From positions 124,001-188,000 of the forward strand of contig NZ_LJSD01000054.1 in NCBI RefSeq assembly GCF_001303895.1: a stretch of DNA of 64,000 bases, written 5' to 3'. This DNA is from Mesorhizobium sp. 1M-11 (GTDB lineage Bacteria; Pseudomonadota; Alphaproteobacteria; Rhizobiales; Rhizobiaceae). Below the pieces are notes generated by a model. The model was not told where the DNA came from and ran no database searches. It saw only the letters and a list, made by a program, of their open reading frames with translations. The position numbers and the translations under genes are program-made. Within the stretch, counting starts at the first letter, position 1. Each line of letters begins with the position of its first letter. Of this stretch, positions 8,683-18,365 are shown in pieces.

Positions 8683-8744
8683 GCTTTCCTCCTCTTTCGA
8701 CCAGCGAGCGTGCATATTCAGCTTGGGTGCTGATCATTTGCGCT

Positions 8745-8907
8745 GCCCCTCACCTGCCTGCCGGCATCCTCTCCCCGTTAACAGGGAGAGGGACGCTCCC
8801 GCCGAGGATTTCGCCAATCGCCAGCGTTGCAGGACGGGCACCATCGTTGCGGACAGCCTCCTTCTCCCCGTTTACGGGGAGAAGTGCCCGGCAGGGCGAT
8901 GAGGGGC
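8745..8907. repeat. Long compound palindromic intergenic repeat
   Basis: Outer arms GCCCCTCACCTGCCTGCC (from 8745) and GGCAGGGCGATGAGGGGC (to 8907) are inverted copies. They enclose an 8-bp hairpin (8768-8775/8784-8791) and a perfect 10-bp hairpin CTTCTCCCCG-TTTA-CGGGGAGAAG (8861-8884). It resembles the multi-arm palindromes repeated through Mesorhizobium genomes. It fills most of the space between the cupin and thioredoxin genes; open frames inside it are by-products of the palindrome. Confidence 0.75.
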
Positions 8908-9015
8908 GGCGCCAACAATCCCACAAAAGATGTGCCGCCGGCCTCTTTTCGGTAAAGGAAAAGCCATCCCACGCTACAATACGAGGGCCAGTACCGAGGT
9001 TCGGTGGGGGCAAAC

Positions 9016-9044
9016 AAAAAGCCCGGCGCTAGGCCGGGCTTTTA
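9016..9044 (-). terminator. Rho-independent terminator of trxA
   Basis: An 11-bp perfect stem (GCCGGGCTTTT at 9034-9044 with AAAAGCCCGGC at 9018-9028) around a 5-base loop, followed on the minus strand by TTTTTG. It lies 22 bases after the trxA stop. Confidence 0.85.
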
Positions 9045-9065
9045 TCGTATCGGAACCGAAAGCGA

Positions 9066-9389
9066 TCAGGCGACGGCGCCGTTGATCCAGTGCGACAGCG
9101 CGGTCTTGGGGGCGGCGCCGACCTTGATGTCGGCCACTTCGCCACCCTTGAAGATCATCAGGGTCGGGATCGAACGCACGCCGAACTGCGCGGCGAGTTC
9201 CGGATTTTCATCGATGTTCAGCTTGGCGACTTTGACCTTGGCGCCGAGTTCGCTCGCAATGTCTTCCAGCGCCGGGGCGATCATCTTGCAGGGGCCGCAC
9301 CATTCCGCCCAGAAATCGACGACGACCGGCACATTGGCCTCGAGTACGTCAGCACGGAAGTTGTTGTTGTCGACCTTGACGGTGGCCAT
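9066..9389 (-). CDS. trxA: Thioredoxin 1
   Basis: 107 residues with the WCGPC active site (Cys31, Cys34) in FWAEWCGPCKMIAP, the cis-Pro loop VRSIPTLMIF and the buried Asp in VVVDFWA. Cytoplasmic disulfide reductase. The ATG at 9387-9389 is chosen over a TTG two codons upstream because AAAGGA is 7 bases before the ATG and too close to the TTG. Followed by a strong terminator. Its position directly downstream of addA (76 bases) is a familiar alphaproteobacterial arrangement. Confidence 0.97.
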   Translation of the reverse strand: MATVKVDNNNFRADVLEANVPVVVDFWAEWCGPCKMIAPALEDIASELGAKVKVAKLNIDENPELAAQFGVRSIPTLMIFKGGEVADIKVGAAPKTALSHWINGAVA

Positions 9390-9462
9390 AGCCAAGTCCT
9401 TTCGGATGTTTCGTTATGCTAGATGTGGTGCTGCAGGCAGCTCTGTTCAAGCACAGTTTGTG

Positions 9463-12400
9463 TCACGCCTCGGTGAGTCGGGCAAGGGCATCGTCCATCG
9501 CCGCTGCCGGCAGTTCGATCAGCCGCGGCGCTTCGGTGAAAAGCAGTCCGGCGGCAACCTCCCGACCGGGATAGAGCGGCTTGAGCAGGGCGCGATAGAG
9601 CGAGAGCTGCAGGACATAGGCCGGCGGCACCTCGGTCAATGTCGCAGGCGCCGGACGGTTGGTCTTGTAGTCGACGATGAAGACCTTCTCGGCGCCGACC
9701 GCCAAGCGGTCGATCTTGCCGGATATGACGCGCGGCTTGCCTTTCACCGTCAGGCTGCCCATCACCGAGACTTCCGCACGCGAACCGGATGCAAACAAGG
9801 GCGCGAAAAGCGGGTCGGCAAGGATGCTGGCGACGGATGCCAGCGCCTGCTCGCGATCAGCCTCGGCCCAGTCGCTGCCGGCACGCGCCAGATAACGACG
9901 GGCCGCCGCCATATGCTGTTCTTCCGCGAGCTCGGGCAGCATCTGCAGCAGCTTGTGCATGGCAAGGCCGCGCCGCACCGCCATGCCGGGCTCGTTGTCG
10001 GCATCCAGCACCGGCGAGCGGCGGTCGGTGGCGGGCTCGGTCGTCTCGTCGATCAGCGCCGACGCGCCGGATGGCGACAGCGGCCGCGGCAGGTCTTCGA
10101 CGATCGGCAGCGGCTCGAACAAGGATGAGGGGACCGGAGAGAAGGTCTCGGCTTCCAGTTGCTCACCGGCTTCCGCAGCGACGAGCGGCGGAAATTTCGT
10201 CCACAGGAAGCGGAACACCTCTCCTTCGTCGACCGGATGTGGACGCGTCTCCGTCTCTTCTGCGCCGGCAAGAGACCGCATCACCAGCGAATGCCAGGTG
10301 CCGGGGCTGGGTGTGCGTTTGCCGTGATAACCGCAGACGACCAGCCTGTCTTCGGCGCGGGTCATGCCGACATAAAGCAGCCGGCGATATTCGTCGTCGG
10401 CCAGTTCGCGGGCACGCGCCGCGACGGATTGGGAAAAACCGTTGGCGACTTCGGCATTGGACCGCCACAGAAACCCCTTGCCGACCCAGTGCCCGCCGGA
10501 GCCGTCGAACGGCATCAGGCGCGGCAGATGCTGGTCGCTGAAGGGTGCGGCACCGCCATCGACCAGGAAGACCACGGGTGCTTCCAGGCCCTTGGCGGCG
10601 TGCACCGTCATGACGCGCACCTCGTCACGGGTCTGGTCCATCTCGCGCTTGATCTCGGGGCCGGCATTTTCCAGCGTCGACAGGAAAACTTCCAGGCCCG
10701 GCAGGCCCGCGCGTTCTTCGGCCAGGCAGAAATTGAGGAATTCGTCGAGGATGTCGCCGGCTTCCGGTCCGAGCCGGGCGATCATCCGGCGTCGCACACC
10801 GTCGCGCGCGAGCAGGCCGGCATAGAATTCGAAGACCGGCTTGAAGGCGACCTCGTCGGCCCAGGCATCGAGCTGCGCAACCACCATTGCCAACGTCTCG
10901 TCGCTCTCGGCATTGGCGCGCAATGCCTTGTGAAGCGAGATGCCGGCGCCGCGGTGAGCGCCAAGCTCGAACAATTTTTCTTCCGCCAGGTCGAAGATCG
11001 GACTGCGCAACAGCGCCGCCAGCGAAAGATCGTCCTGCGACTGGATCAGGAAGCGGCCAAGCGCCACCAGATCCTTCACCGCGATATGGCCGGGCAGGCT
11101 CAGCCTGTCGGCACCGGCGACCGGGATGCCTTTTTCCTTCAGGCTTCGCGACAGCGCATGCACGAAACGGTCGCGCTTGCGCACCAGCACCACGACATCG
11201 CCGGCCTTCAGCTTGCGGCCCTTGCCCTCGATGATCTCGCCGCTCTCGATCCAGCCCTTGACGGTCCTGGCTATCTGTTCGGCCAGCCGCACGGCAGGCG
11301 CGCTGACATGGTTGACCGGCAACGTCCAGTCGTCGGGTTCCTCGACCACATCCGCCCCGATGGACGGCCAGACCTCGACATAGCCCGGCGCGTCATTGCG
11401 GATCGCCTTGTGGTCGAGAGGATCGGGATCGTGGCTGATACCGCGGCGTGTCTCGGGCGCGGCGAAAACACGATCGACGGCCGCCAGCACGTCGCCGGTC
11501 GAACGGAACGACCAGGTGAGTTTCAGGTCGGCGAAGCTGGCCTCCGCTTCGCGCACGCGGCGGGCGAACAACTGCCGGCTTTCGTGGAAGGAATCCGGCG
11601 CCGCGCCCTGGAAGGAATAGATCGACTGTTTTTCGTCGCCGACGGCAAAGACCGTACGCCGCACCAGACGCGCGCTTTCGCCGGAAAAGAACTCCTCGGC
11701 CAGACGCCGGACGACACCCCATTGATCCGGGCTGGTGTCCTGCGCCTCGTCGAGCAGGATGTGGTCGATGCCCTGGTCGAGCTTGTATTGCACCCAGGGA
11801 CCGGCATCGGTGCGTGACAGCAGATTGACGGTGCGCGTGATCAGATCGTTGAAGTCGAGGAAGCCGCGCCCGCGCTTCAGCTGCTCGTAGCGGCTGATGA
11901 GCCAGTCTGCGACGGTCAGGGCAGCGACGGTGCCTTCCAGCATGCGAAACAGCGCCAGCCGGTCGGCCGTGCGGACAATGGCAGAGGCGGCGGCCTCATA
12001 GTGTTCGGGCAAGTCGGGCAGCCGGTCGAGCAGCGCTTTCTTGAATGCTTTAGCCGGATCGTAAGGATCGCCGTCCGAACGGAGAAACCCCTTCGCCAGC
12101 AGCGGCAACCGCCGCACCGGATCGGCTTCGGCAAAGCCAAGTACCGCATGCGGCACGATGTTGTTGAGCACAGACCGCGCATCGGTCGCCTCGGCGGCGC
12201 GCACGAAGGCCGCGAAATAGGAGGGTTCGAACCCCGGCAGTGGCCACAACGAAGCGGCAATGCCTGCAGCGGTCTCTTCAGAAGCGAAGCCAAACTCGTC
12301 GAAGAGCGGTCGGAAGCCCTTGCCATCGCCGCCTACGGCATCGATGAAACCACGCAGGCCATCGCGCTTGCGCATGATCTCGGACAGAAGATCGTCCAGC

Positions 12401-12981
12401 CCTTTCTCGCCGCCGCGCTCCAGCACGGTGGCGAAAGCCTCGGCCAGTTCCACGCCGCCCGGCGCGCCGGCGCCGGTGATCATCTCGCGCCGCGCCTGCG
12501 CCAACAGCGCCTGTTCCATCTGCGGGTCGAGCATTTCGAAATGGGCGGCGATGTTGGCTTCCAGCGGAAACTGGTGCAGCACCGATTCACAGAAGGCGTG
12601 GATGGTCTGGATCTTCAGGCCACCCGGGGTCTCCAGCGCTTCGGCGAACAACCGCCTCGCCCGGCGCATGGTCTCGCTATCGGGCATGCGGCCGTCGAGC
12701 GCGGTTATCCTTTTCTCCAGTTCCGCATCGGGCAGCACGGTCCATTCCGACAAGGTCGAGAAGACGCGGTTCGACATGTTGGCGGCGGCAGCGCGCGTAT
12801 AGGTCAGGCAGAGGATCTTCGAGGGATCGGTTCCGCGCAGCAGCAGACGGATGACGCGCTGCGCCAGCACATGTGTCTTGCCGGAACCGGCATTGGCCGA
12901 GACCCAGGCGGATGTGCGGGGGTCGGAAGCGCGCGCCTGGCTCTCGGCGGTGCCGGAAGGAATGGGGTAGAGCTTCTTCAA
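9463..12981 (-). CDS. addA: Double-strand break repair helicase AddA
   Basis: 1172 residues of UvrD/Rep-type superfamily 1 helicase with a C-terminal nuclease domain. Walker A is ANAGSGKTHV near residue 31; the DEAQDTSP box II and the VGDEKQSIYSFQGA motif III follow; VMTVHAAKGLEAPVVFLVD and RLLYVGMTRAEDRLVV are helicase motifs V/VI; VFIVDYKTN is the RecB-type nuclease core. With AddB it resects broken DNA ends for RecA loading. It starts at TTG (12979-12981) overlapping the addB stop as TTGA, with a strong GGAGGGGAGG just upstream. N-terminal sequence after this start matches the family, so the TTG is credible. Confidence 0.96.
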   Translation of the reverse strand: MKKLYPIPSGTAESQARASDPRTSAWVSANAGSGKTHVLAQRVIRLLLRGTDPSKILCLTYTRAAAANMSNRVFSTLSEWTVLPDAELEKRITALDGRMPDSETMRRARRLFAEALETPGGLKIQTIHAFCESVLHQFPLEANIAAHFEMLDPQMEQALLAQARREMITGAGAPGGVELAEAFATVLERGGEKGLDDLLSEIMRKRDGLRGFIDAVGGDGKGFRPLFDEFGFASEETAAGIAASLWPLPGFEPSYFAAFVRAAEATDARSVLNNIVPHAVLGFAEADPVRRLPLLAKGFLRSDGDPYDPAKAFKKALLDRLPDLPEHYEAAASAIVRTADRLALFRMLEGTVAALTVADWLISRYEQLKRGRGFLDFNDLITRTVNLLSRTDAGPWVQYKLDQGIDHILLDEAQDTSPDQWGVVRRLAEEFFSGESARLVRRTVFAVGDEKQSIYSFQGAAPDSFHESRQLFARRVREAEASFADLKLTWSFRSTGDVLAAVDRVFAAPETRRGISHDPDPLDHKAIRNDAPGYVEVWPSIGADVVEEPDDWTLPVNHVSAPAVRLAEQIARTVKGWIESGEIIEGKGRKLKAGDVVVLVRKRDRFVHALSRSLKEKGIPVAGADRLSLPGHIAVKDLVALGRFLIQSQDDLSLAALLRSPIFDLAEEKLFELGAHRGAGISLHKALRANAESDETLAMVVAQLDAWADEVAFKPVFEFYAGLLARDGVRRRMIARLGPEAGDILDEFLNFCLAEERAGLPGLEVFLSTLENAGPEIKREMDQTRDEVRVMTVHAAKGLEAPVVFLVDGGAAPFSDQHLPRLMPFDGSGGHWVGKGFLWRSNAEVANGFSQSVAARARELADDEYRRLLYVGMTRAEDRLVVCGYHGKRTPSPGTWHSLVMRSLAGAEETETRPHPVDEGEVFRFLWTKFPPLVAAEAGEQLEAETFSPVPSSLFEPLPIVEDLPRPLSPSGASALIDETTEPATDRRSPVLDADNEPGMAVRRGLAMHKLLQMLPELAEEQHMAAARRYLARAGSDWAEADREQALASVASILADPLFAPLFASGSRAEVSVMGSLTVKGKPRVISGKIDRLAVGAEKVFIVDYKTNRPAPATLTEVPPAYVLQLSLYRALLKPLYPGREVAAGLLFTEAPRLIELPAAAMDDALARLTEA

Positions 12982-15900
12982 GCCTCCCCTCCTTCATCCG
13001 GACCATCGCCGCCGGCAGACCATTCCAGGACGCGGGCGAGGTGATCGTAGTCGCCGTCGGTTTCGCCCTCCCGGAAAGGCAGGGCGCGCGACAGATAACC
13101 GGTCTGCGGATCGGCATAATGCAGGAGCAGTTTTTCGAGCCTTGCCCAGGCCTCCTCGCCGAGATCGGACGCGGTGCGCGGCTTGCGGTTGTATTCGAGG
13201 ATCGATTCCTGCTCGACCTCGCCATTGGCCTTGAGCCGGACAAAAGCGAGTTCGGCGGGTTCGCGCGCGCCGACCTCCCGGAACGCACCGCGTTTCAGGA
13301 GAGCGGCTTCCAGCGCCAGCTGCGGTGCCAGCAAGGTGTGCGCCTGTGCCTTGGACGGTGATGAACCCGTCTTGAAGTCAAGAATATCGGCCATGCCGGC
13401 TGCAAGCAGGTCGACGCGGTCGGCGTAACCCGACAAGGTGACGCCGGATTGCCCGACAATCGTCTTCTCGGCGCGTTCTTCCGACTGCCGGCGCACGACA
13501 TTGTCCGCACGCGAGCGCTCCCATTCGACGATGCCGGTGGCCAGTTTCTCGAAGCGTGGCCACCAGACGGCCTCGACATCGGGCGGAAGCGCTGCCTCGG
13601 CAAAACAGGTTCGGCCGGCGTCGAGAAGCACGGCAAGGGCTTCCGGCGCGCGTGGATCCGTCACCACCTGCGAGAAGTTGTGCAGGATGGCGTGGAACAA
13701 TGTGCCGCGTTCCGCCGCACCCGGGTCGCGGATCACCGGCTCCAGCGGCATCAGGCCAAGGATGCGACGGGCATAAACGGCATAGGGATCACGCCGCAGC
13801 GTCTCGATCTCGGTCACCGAGAAATGCTGAGGCCGGCTCGCCAGGGGCGGCTTCGGCTGCGGCCGGGATGCGAAGTCCACCTTCGGGCCGGCGTCGAGAC
13901 CACGCGCCCAGGCAAGCAGCTCGCCGCCACGCCGGCGCAGCGGCTGCGCCTGCTCCCTGCCGATGAAGGTGAGCAGCCGCTGCAGCCAGCGCGATGCGAC
14001 CGCGGGCGCATCGCCGGCCCGCGCCGAGCGGGTCAGCACGACGTTCGGTGTGCCCATCGCCATCTGGAAATCATGAGCCGCCAGGCCGATGCGCCGCTCC
14101 GGCGGCTCCAGGTCGATGCCGGTCTTCATCAGCCGCGACATGAAACGGTCGCCTTCCGGCTTGCGCGGCCAGACACCTTCGTTGAGACCGCCGACAACGA
14201 GCGTGTCGACAGGCTGCAAGCGGGCTTCCAGCGTGCCCCAGATGGCGACCGCCGCATCCGCGCCGCGCGCCGGCTTGACCATTTCCGGCGCGATCAGCGC
14301 CATCGCCACATCGGGCCATTCCTGCGGCGAGAGCGTGAAGACGGCATCCGCACCGATCAGGCCCCGCAGCAATTCAGCCAGCTTCTCGCCGGCATCTCCA
14401 TCATAGAGCGTCGAAAGCGAGCCGTTCTCGGACCGGCCGAGCGCCTCCAGCGCAACCACACTTGCTCGCACCAGGCTTGCAACGTCGCTTTCCGGCTCGG
14501 TGCGGCAGGTTGCGAGTGGCGCGACGGCATCGGCCAGACGCGAGAGCAAGGCACGCGCCTCCTCGATGCGCCTGGCCGATAGCCGCGACAGCCAGAACGG
14601 CCGGCGTTGGGCTTCCTGCGCCAGCGCCCACCGGGTTTCGAACAGCTCGGCCAGCGAGACGATGTCGGGCCGGCCGGTGCCGCCGCGCAGAGCAACCAGT
14701 TCTACCGTTTCGGCAGCGCGCCGCACGTCGGCACGCGGCAGGTCGAGACCGAGCAGCGGATGCTTCAGCAGCGCCAGGATCGCTACCGGATCGCCTGGCC
14801 GCAGCACCGTGTCGAGCAAAAGCCGCAGCAGGCTTGCCGACGGCGTGTCGGCCAGCGGCCTGCCGCCGGAATCGTCGGCGACGATACCGAGCCGGAGCAA
14901 TTCGGCTGAGACACGGCGCGCCAACGCACGGTCACCGGTGACGAGCGCGGCGCGATGGCCCGGCTGAACAACCGCGCGGCGCAGGGCGAGCGCGATGCAG
15001 GCTGCCTCGTCGCGTTCGTTGGCGGCTTCCACCAACGTAACTCCCCGCAAGGCCGCCGAGATCCGAGACGTTTCAAAGCCGGCCCGCGTCTCAGTCCACA
15101 ATTCGGTGGTCTCCGCCGGTCGCAACGCCTCGGCAACCAGCGCCGCGCGGCCGCGCAACGCGTCGGCGACACTGCCGATCTCCTCGACGTCGCCACGCAA
15201 TATGCCGATCCGGCCGATGAGCTTGGCGAGACCATATTGCGGATGACCAAGCAGCGCCGGTCGTGGCTCCGGCGCGGTGAGCGCGTCGAATGACGGCTGA
15301 TCCATTGCCGTATCGAGTCCCGGCAACACCACGGCACCATTCGGCAGGCCGGCGATCACCGCCAAAAGATCGGCGGTGGCGGGGATCGAACCGGTGGAGC
15401 CCGCCGCGATCACCGGACCGGCCGGTGGATTGCGCTTCAGGCGCTCCGCCTCCAGCCTGAGCAGCGCGCTGCGGTGCGCAGCCGGGTTCGAGCGGTCACG
15501 TTCGATCAGGACACCGGGCCATGCCTCGGTGACGATCTTCAGGAAATCCAGCGTCACCTGCCACCAGCCGGCAAGATTGCCTTCGACCAGGCCGGCAAGC
15601 CTCGCCCAGTCGGAGCCCTCGGTCTCGATCTCATCCATCAGCCGGGCGAGATCTCGTGCCAGCCAGACCGCATCCGCTGCCGAGGCGGGAATGACGACCT
15701 CCTCGTCGAACAGCGCCGCGACATGGGCCGGGAGCTGGCGTTTCCAGGCACGCACCAGCGGTGCCAGAAGCAGAAGCCGCTCCAGGGCGGCGACCGGCGG
15801 CGCAAGATCGATGGCGCCGGCGTCCTCGGCTTCCTGGTCGAAGGCCGCTTCGTCTTCGTCGAATTCGCCGAGCGGCTTGATGACCGGGAGGATGGTCGAA

Positions 15901-16106
15901 GCACCACCCAGACGTTCCGCGAAAACGCCGCGCAGGGCGCGGGCGGCACGGCGCGTCGGTACATAGAGGGTGGCACCGGCCAGGGCCAGGGGATCGCCTC
16001 CGTGCCGGAATCCGGGGATCAGGCGCCCTTCGATCAGCGCGTCGGCGAGCGTCGACAGGAACGGAGAACCGGGCGCAATGGAATAGACGCGGGGCAGTCC
16101 GCTCAT
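12978..16106 (-). CDS. addB: Double-strand break repair protein AddB
   Basis: 1042 residues, the usual size of alphaproteobacterial AddB. The N-terminal helicase-like half is degenerate; the C-terminal nuclease shows GYADRVDLLAAGMADILDFKTG (Asp and Lys of the PD-(D/E)XK core). Partner of AddA in end resection. It overlaps the preceding nucleotidyltransferase gene by 4 bases and addA by 4, so these genes are translationally coupled. Confidence 0.95.
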   Translation of the reverse strand: MSGLPRVYSIAPGSPFLSTLADALIEGRLIPGFRHGGDPLALAGATLYVPTRRAARALRGVFAERLGGASTILPVIKPLGEFDEDEAAFDQEAEDAGAIDLAPPVAALERLLLLAPLVRAWKRQLPAHVAALFDEEVVIPASAADAVWLARDLARLMDEIETEGSDWARLAGLVEGNLAGWWQVTLDFLKIVTEAWPGVLIERDRSNPAAHRSALLRLEAERLKRNPPAGPVIAAGSTGSIPATADLLAVIAGLPNGAVVLPGLDTAMDQPSFDALTAPEPRPALLGHPQYGLAKLIGRIGILRGDVEEIGSVADALRGRAALVAEALRPAETTELWTETRAGFETSRISAALRGVTLVEAANERDEAACIALALRRAVVQPGHRAALVTGDRALARRVSAELLRLGIVADDSGGRPLADTPSASLLRLLLDTVLRPGDPVAILALLKHPLLGLDLPRADVRRAAETVELVALRGGTGRPDIVSLAELFETRWALAQEAQRRPFWLSRLSARRIEEARALLSRLADAVAPLATCRTEPESDVASLVRASVVALEALGRSENGSLSTLYDGDAGEKLAELLRGLIGADAVFTLSPQEWPDVAMALIAPEMVKPARGADAAVAIWGTLEARLQPVDTLVVGGLNEGVWPRKPEGDRFMSRLMKTGIDLEPPERRIGLAAHDFQMAMGTPNVVLTRSARAGDAPAVASRWLQRLLTFIGREQAQPLRRRGGELLAWARGLDAGPKVDFASRPQPKPPLASRPQHFSVTEIETLRRDPYAVYARRILGLMPLEPVIRDPGAAERGTLFHAILHNFSQVVTDPRAPEALAVLLDAGRTCFAEAALPPDVEAVWWPRFEKLATGIVEWERSRADNVVRRQSEERAEKTIVGQSGVTLSGYADRVDLLAAGMADILDFKTGSSPSKAQAHTLLAPQLALEAALLKRGAFREVGAREPAELAFVRLKANGEVEQESILEYNRKPRTASDLGEEAWARLEKLLLHYADPQTGYLSRALPFREGETDGDYDHLARVLEWSAGGDGPDEGGEA

Positions 16107-16867
16107 TGTCGGTTTACGCGGGACATGTCCACGCGGGGCGCATCCGCGAAGGCCCTTCTGACCGCCGCTTCCGCCGGAGCGATGGCACCCGGCGTGCCGA
16201 CAGTGATCCAGTGCCCCCGCATCACCATGCCGAACAGCCGGCCGGCCGCTATGGCGCGGTCGAAATAGGCGTTGAGCGAATGCGGTTCGGCTGAAGCGCC
16301 GGCAAAGATATGCGGATCGGCGATGGCTGCGCCGGCATAGATCAGCTCGTCTGGATTGCCCTTGGCGCGGGACAGGCGCCCATCCGGCCCGATCAGGAAA
16401 TCGGTGCCGCCCGAATGGCCGGTCGTTGAGGGAAGTTCTGCCAGCATCAGCAGAATATCCATCGCCTTACCGTCCCAGGCAAGGGCGAGCCGTTCGAGAT
16501 TGGGCTTGCCGGCATCGAGCCAGAACGTGTCGGCGTTGAGGATATAGAAGGGCTTGCTGCCGAGTTCGGGCAGCGCCCTGACGATGCCGCCCGCCGAATC
16601 CAGCAGGCGCTCGCTCTCATCCGAGATGACGATCCCGGGCCGATCGCGTGTTGCAACGTGCCGGACGATCTGATCCGGCAGGTAGTGGACGTTGATCACC
16701 GCCTTTTCGACCCCGACCTGCTGGAGACTGTCCAGACCCCAGTCGAGCAAGGTCTTGCCGGCGATCGGCACCAGCGGCTTCGGAATGGTGTCGGTGATCG
16801 GCCGCATGCGCTTGCCGAGCCCGGCAGCCAGCACCATCGCCGTGGAGGGACGTTCAGCACCCATCAT
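16103..16867 (-). CDS. murU: MurU-like N-acetylmuramate-1-phosphate uridylyltransferase
   Basis: 254 residues of the nucleotidyltransferase (NTP_transferase) family. The pyrophosphorylase signature VLAAGLGKRMRPITDTIPKP is at the N terminus; SERLLDSAGGIVRALP and NADTFW follow (sugar and metal site). Its tight overlap with the AmgK-type kinase domain upstream supports the AmgK-MurU route, in which MurNAc is phosphorylated at C1 and converted to UDP-MurNAc, bypassing de novo synthesis and the fosfomycin target. A generic sugar-1-phosphate nucleotidyltransferase is the alternative. Start ambiguity of one codon (two adjacent ATGs). Confidence 0.82.
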   Translation of the reverse strand: MMGAERPSTAMVLAAGLGKRMRPITDTIPKPLVPIAGKTLLDWGLDSLQQVGVEKAVINVHYLPDQIVRHVATRDRPGIVISDESERLLDSAGGIVRALPELGSKPFYILNADTFWLDAGKPNLERLALAWDGKAMDILLMLAELPSTTGHSGGTDFLIGPDGRLSRAKGNPDELIYAGAAIADPHIFAGASAEPHSLNAYFDRAIAAGRLFGMVMRGHWITVGTPGAIAPAEAAVRRAFADAPRVDMSRVNRQ

Positions 16868-18357
16868 GCCGGTTCCTCGAGGACACCGAGGCGATCATAC
16901 AGCACCCGCACCTCGGCGAGCGCGGGATGGACGAGAAGCCGGCGCAGATAGTCGCGGATGCGCGGCAGGTGTTTCAGATAGTGAGGCTTGCCGTCGCGCC
17001 GGTCGAGACGCACGAAAATCCCCAATATCTTCGAGTGCCGCTGCGCGCCCATGATGGCATAGGCCTCCTCGAAGTCCGACCTGTCGAAACCTCCAGCGGA
17101 GCTGCGGGCAGCAACATAAGCATCCACGACGGCGCGCTCGAACGCGGGTTCGATGGTGACCCGCGGGTCCAATGCGAGCGACGCAACGTCATAGGCCGAA
17201 GGGCCGATCAGCGCATCCTGGAAATCGACGATACCGAGCCTGTCGAAGCCGGTTCGATCCCCGCGCCAGATGAAGTTGGGCGACTGCACGTCGCGCAACA
17301 TCAAGGTCGGTTCTGCACCGCTGATACGGTCCAGCACGGCGTTCCAGGCGGTCCGAAACGCATTTCTTTCCTCATCGCTCGCCGCGTGACCCCGAATGGC
17401 AGGCAGATACCAGTCGATCAGCAGTTCCGCCTCGATCAGCATCGCATCGCGATCAAAGGGCGGCACGACGTGGAATATGTCCTGCGCAACGGCGACACGA
17501 TCCGGCCAGCGCTTCCCATGCATGAAGGCCAGCAGTTCGGAGACCAGCGCGTACCGCTCGACGATGGGCGCACCGTCCGATGCGAGCAACCCCTCCGTTC
17601 CCAGATGTTCGATGAGCAAAAAACCCTTGTCGAGATCCTGCGCATGGATTTCCGGTGCTGCGATATCAGCTTCGCGAAGAAGCCTGTCGACACCGACAAA
17701 GGCGGCAACGGTCTGTGCGGTATGGGCGATCTCGGCATATGGCCTGCCGTCGCGCACAGGCGGTCCCAGCACGAGCCGCGGCGAATTCATCAGAACGCGC
17801 GGCGCCTGGTCCGCCAGCGAGACGATTTCATAGGAGCGGGCCGAGGCATCGCCGATGAAATGCCGTCGCCTGGCCGCACCCCAACCGGAATTGTCCAGGA
17901 AATCGCGCATCGCCAGCGATCGCACAACGCGCTCGTAACCGGCACCCTCACCCAGGATGCGCACCGAGCGCCCTTCGTCCTGATGGACGAGCTCGACGGT
18001 GATCGTCGTATCCGGCAATCGGCCTGCCCGTTCAGGCCATTCGATCAGAGCCGCGCCATCCTTGAGCACGTCCGGAAAGCCGAGCTCTTCCAGTTCATCG
18101 GCGGAAGAAAGCCGATAGAGATCGAAGTGATGGACCGGGACGCGCGTGTCGTAGCTCTGCACCAGGGTGAAGGTGGGACTCGGCACATCGAGCGCACCGT
18201 CGTCGGCAAGCGCGCGGATCAGTGCCCGCGCCAGCGTCGACTTGCCGGCACCGAGATCGCCGTGGAGCGCAAGCACATCGCCTGGCCGCAACGCCATGGC
18301 GAGATCCTCGCCGAGACGCATCGTCGCCGCTTCGTCGCCAAGAAACCGCTCCACCAT
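16864..18357 (-). CDS. Fused TsaE ATPase and AmgK-like phosphotransferase
   Basis: 497 residues from the ATG 18355-18357 (a TTG two codons earlier is possible). Residues 1 to about 145 are TsaE: P-loop GDLGAGKST at 33-41, VPSPTFTLV and DLYRLSSADELEELG, the ATPase needed for N6-threonylcarbamoyl-adenosine on tRNA. From about residue 155 it is an aminoglycoside-phosphotransferase fold kinase with LRDVQSPNFIW (catalytic Asp and Asn) and GIVDFQDALIGPSAYDVASL (metal Asp), as in MurNAc/GlcNAc kinase AmgK. The downstream MurU-like gene supports that assignment. Such fusions are known in Rhizobiales, so this is not an assembly artefact. Confidence 0.9.
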   Translation of the reverse strand: MVERFLGDEAATMRLGEDLAMALRPGDVLALHGDLGAGKSTLARALIRALADDGALDVPSPTFTLVQSYDTRVPVHHFDLYRLSSADELEELGFPDVLKDGAALIEWPERAGRLPDTTITVELVHQDEGRSVRILGEGAGYERVVRSLAMRDFLDNSGWGAARRRHFIGDASARSYEIVSLADQAPRVLMNSPRLVLGPPVRDGRPYAEIAHTAQTVAAFVGVDRLLREADIAAPEIHAQDLDKGFLLIEHLGTEGLLASDGAPIVERYALVSELLAFMHGKRWPDRVAVAQDIFHVVPPFDRDAMLIEAELLIDWYLPAIRGHAASDEERNAFRTAWNAVLDRISGAEPTLMLRDVQSPNFIWRGDRTGFDRLGIVDFQDALIGPSAYDVASLALDPRVTIEPAFERAVVDAYVAARSSAGGFDRSDFEEAYAIMGAQRHSKILGIFVRLDRRDGKPHYLKHLPRIRDYLRRLLVHPALAEVRVLYDRLGVLEEPA

Positions 18358-18365
18358 CGGCAATG

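Noticed and set aside
8727..9032. Overlapping 80-100 codon frames near 8750-9030 on both strands
   Set aside because: They fall within the compound palindromic repeat and the trxA terminator, and have no ribosome-binding sites.
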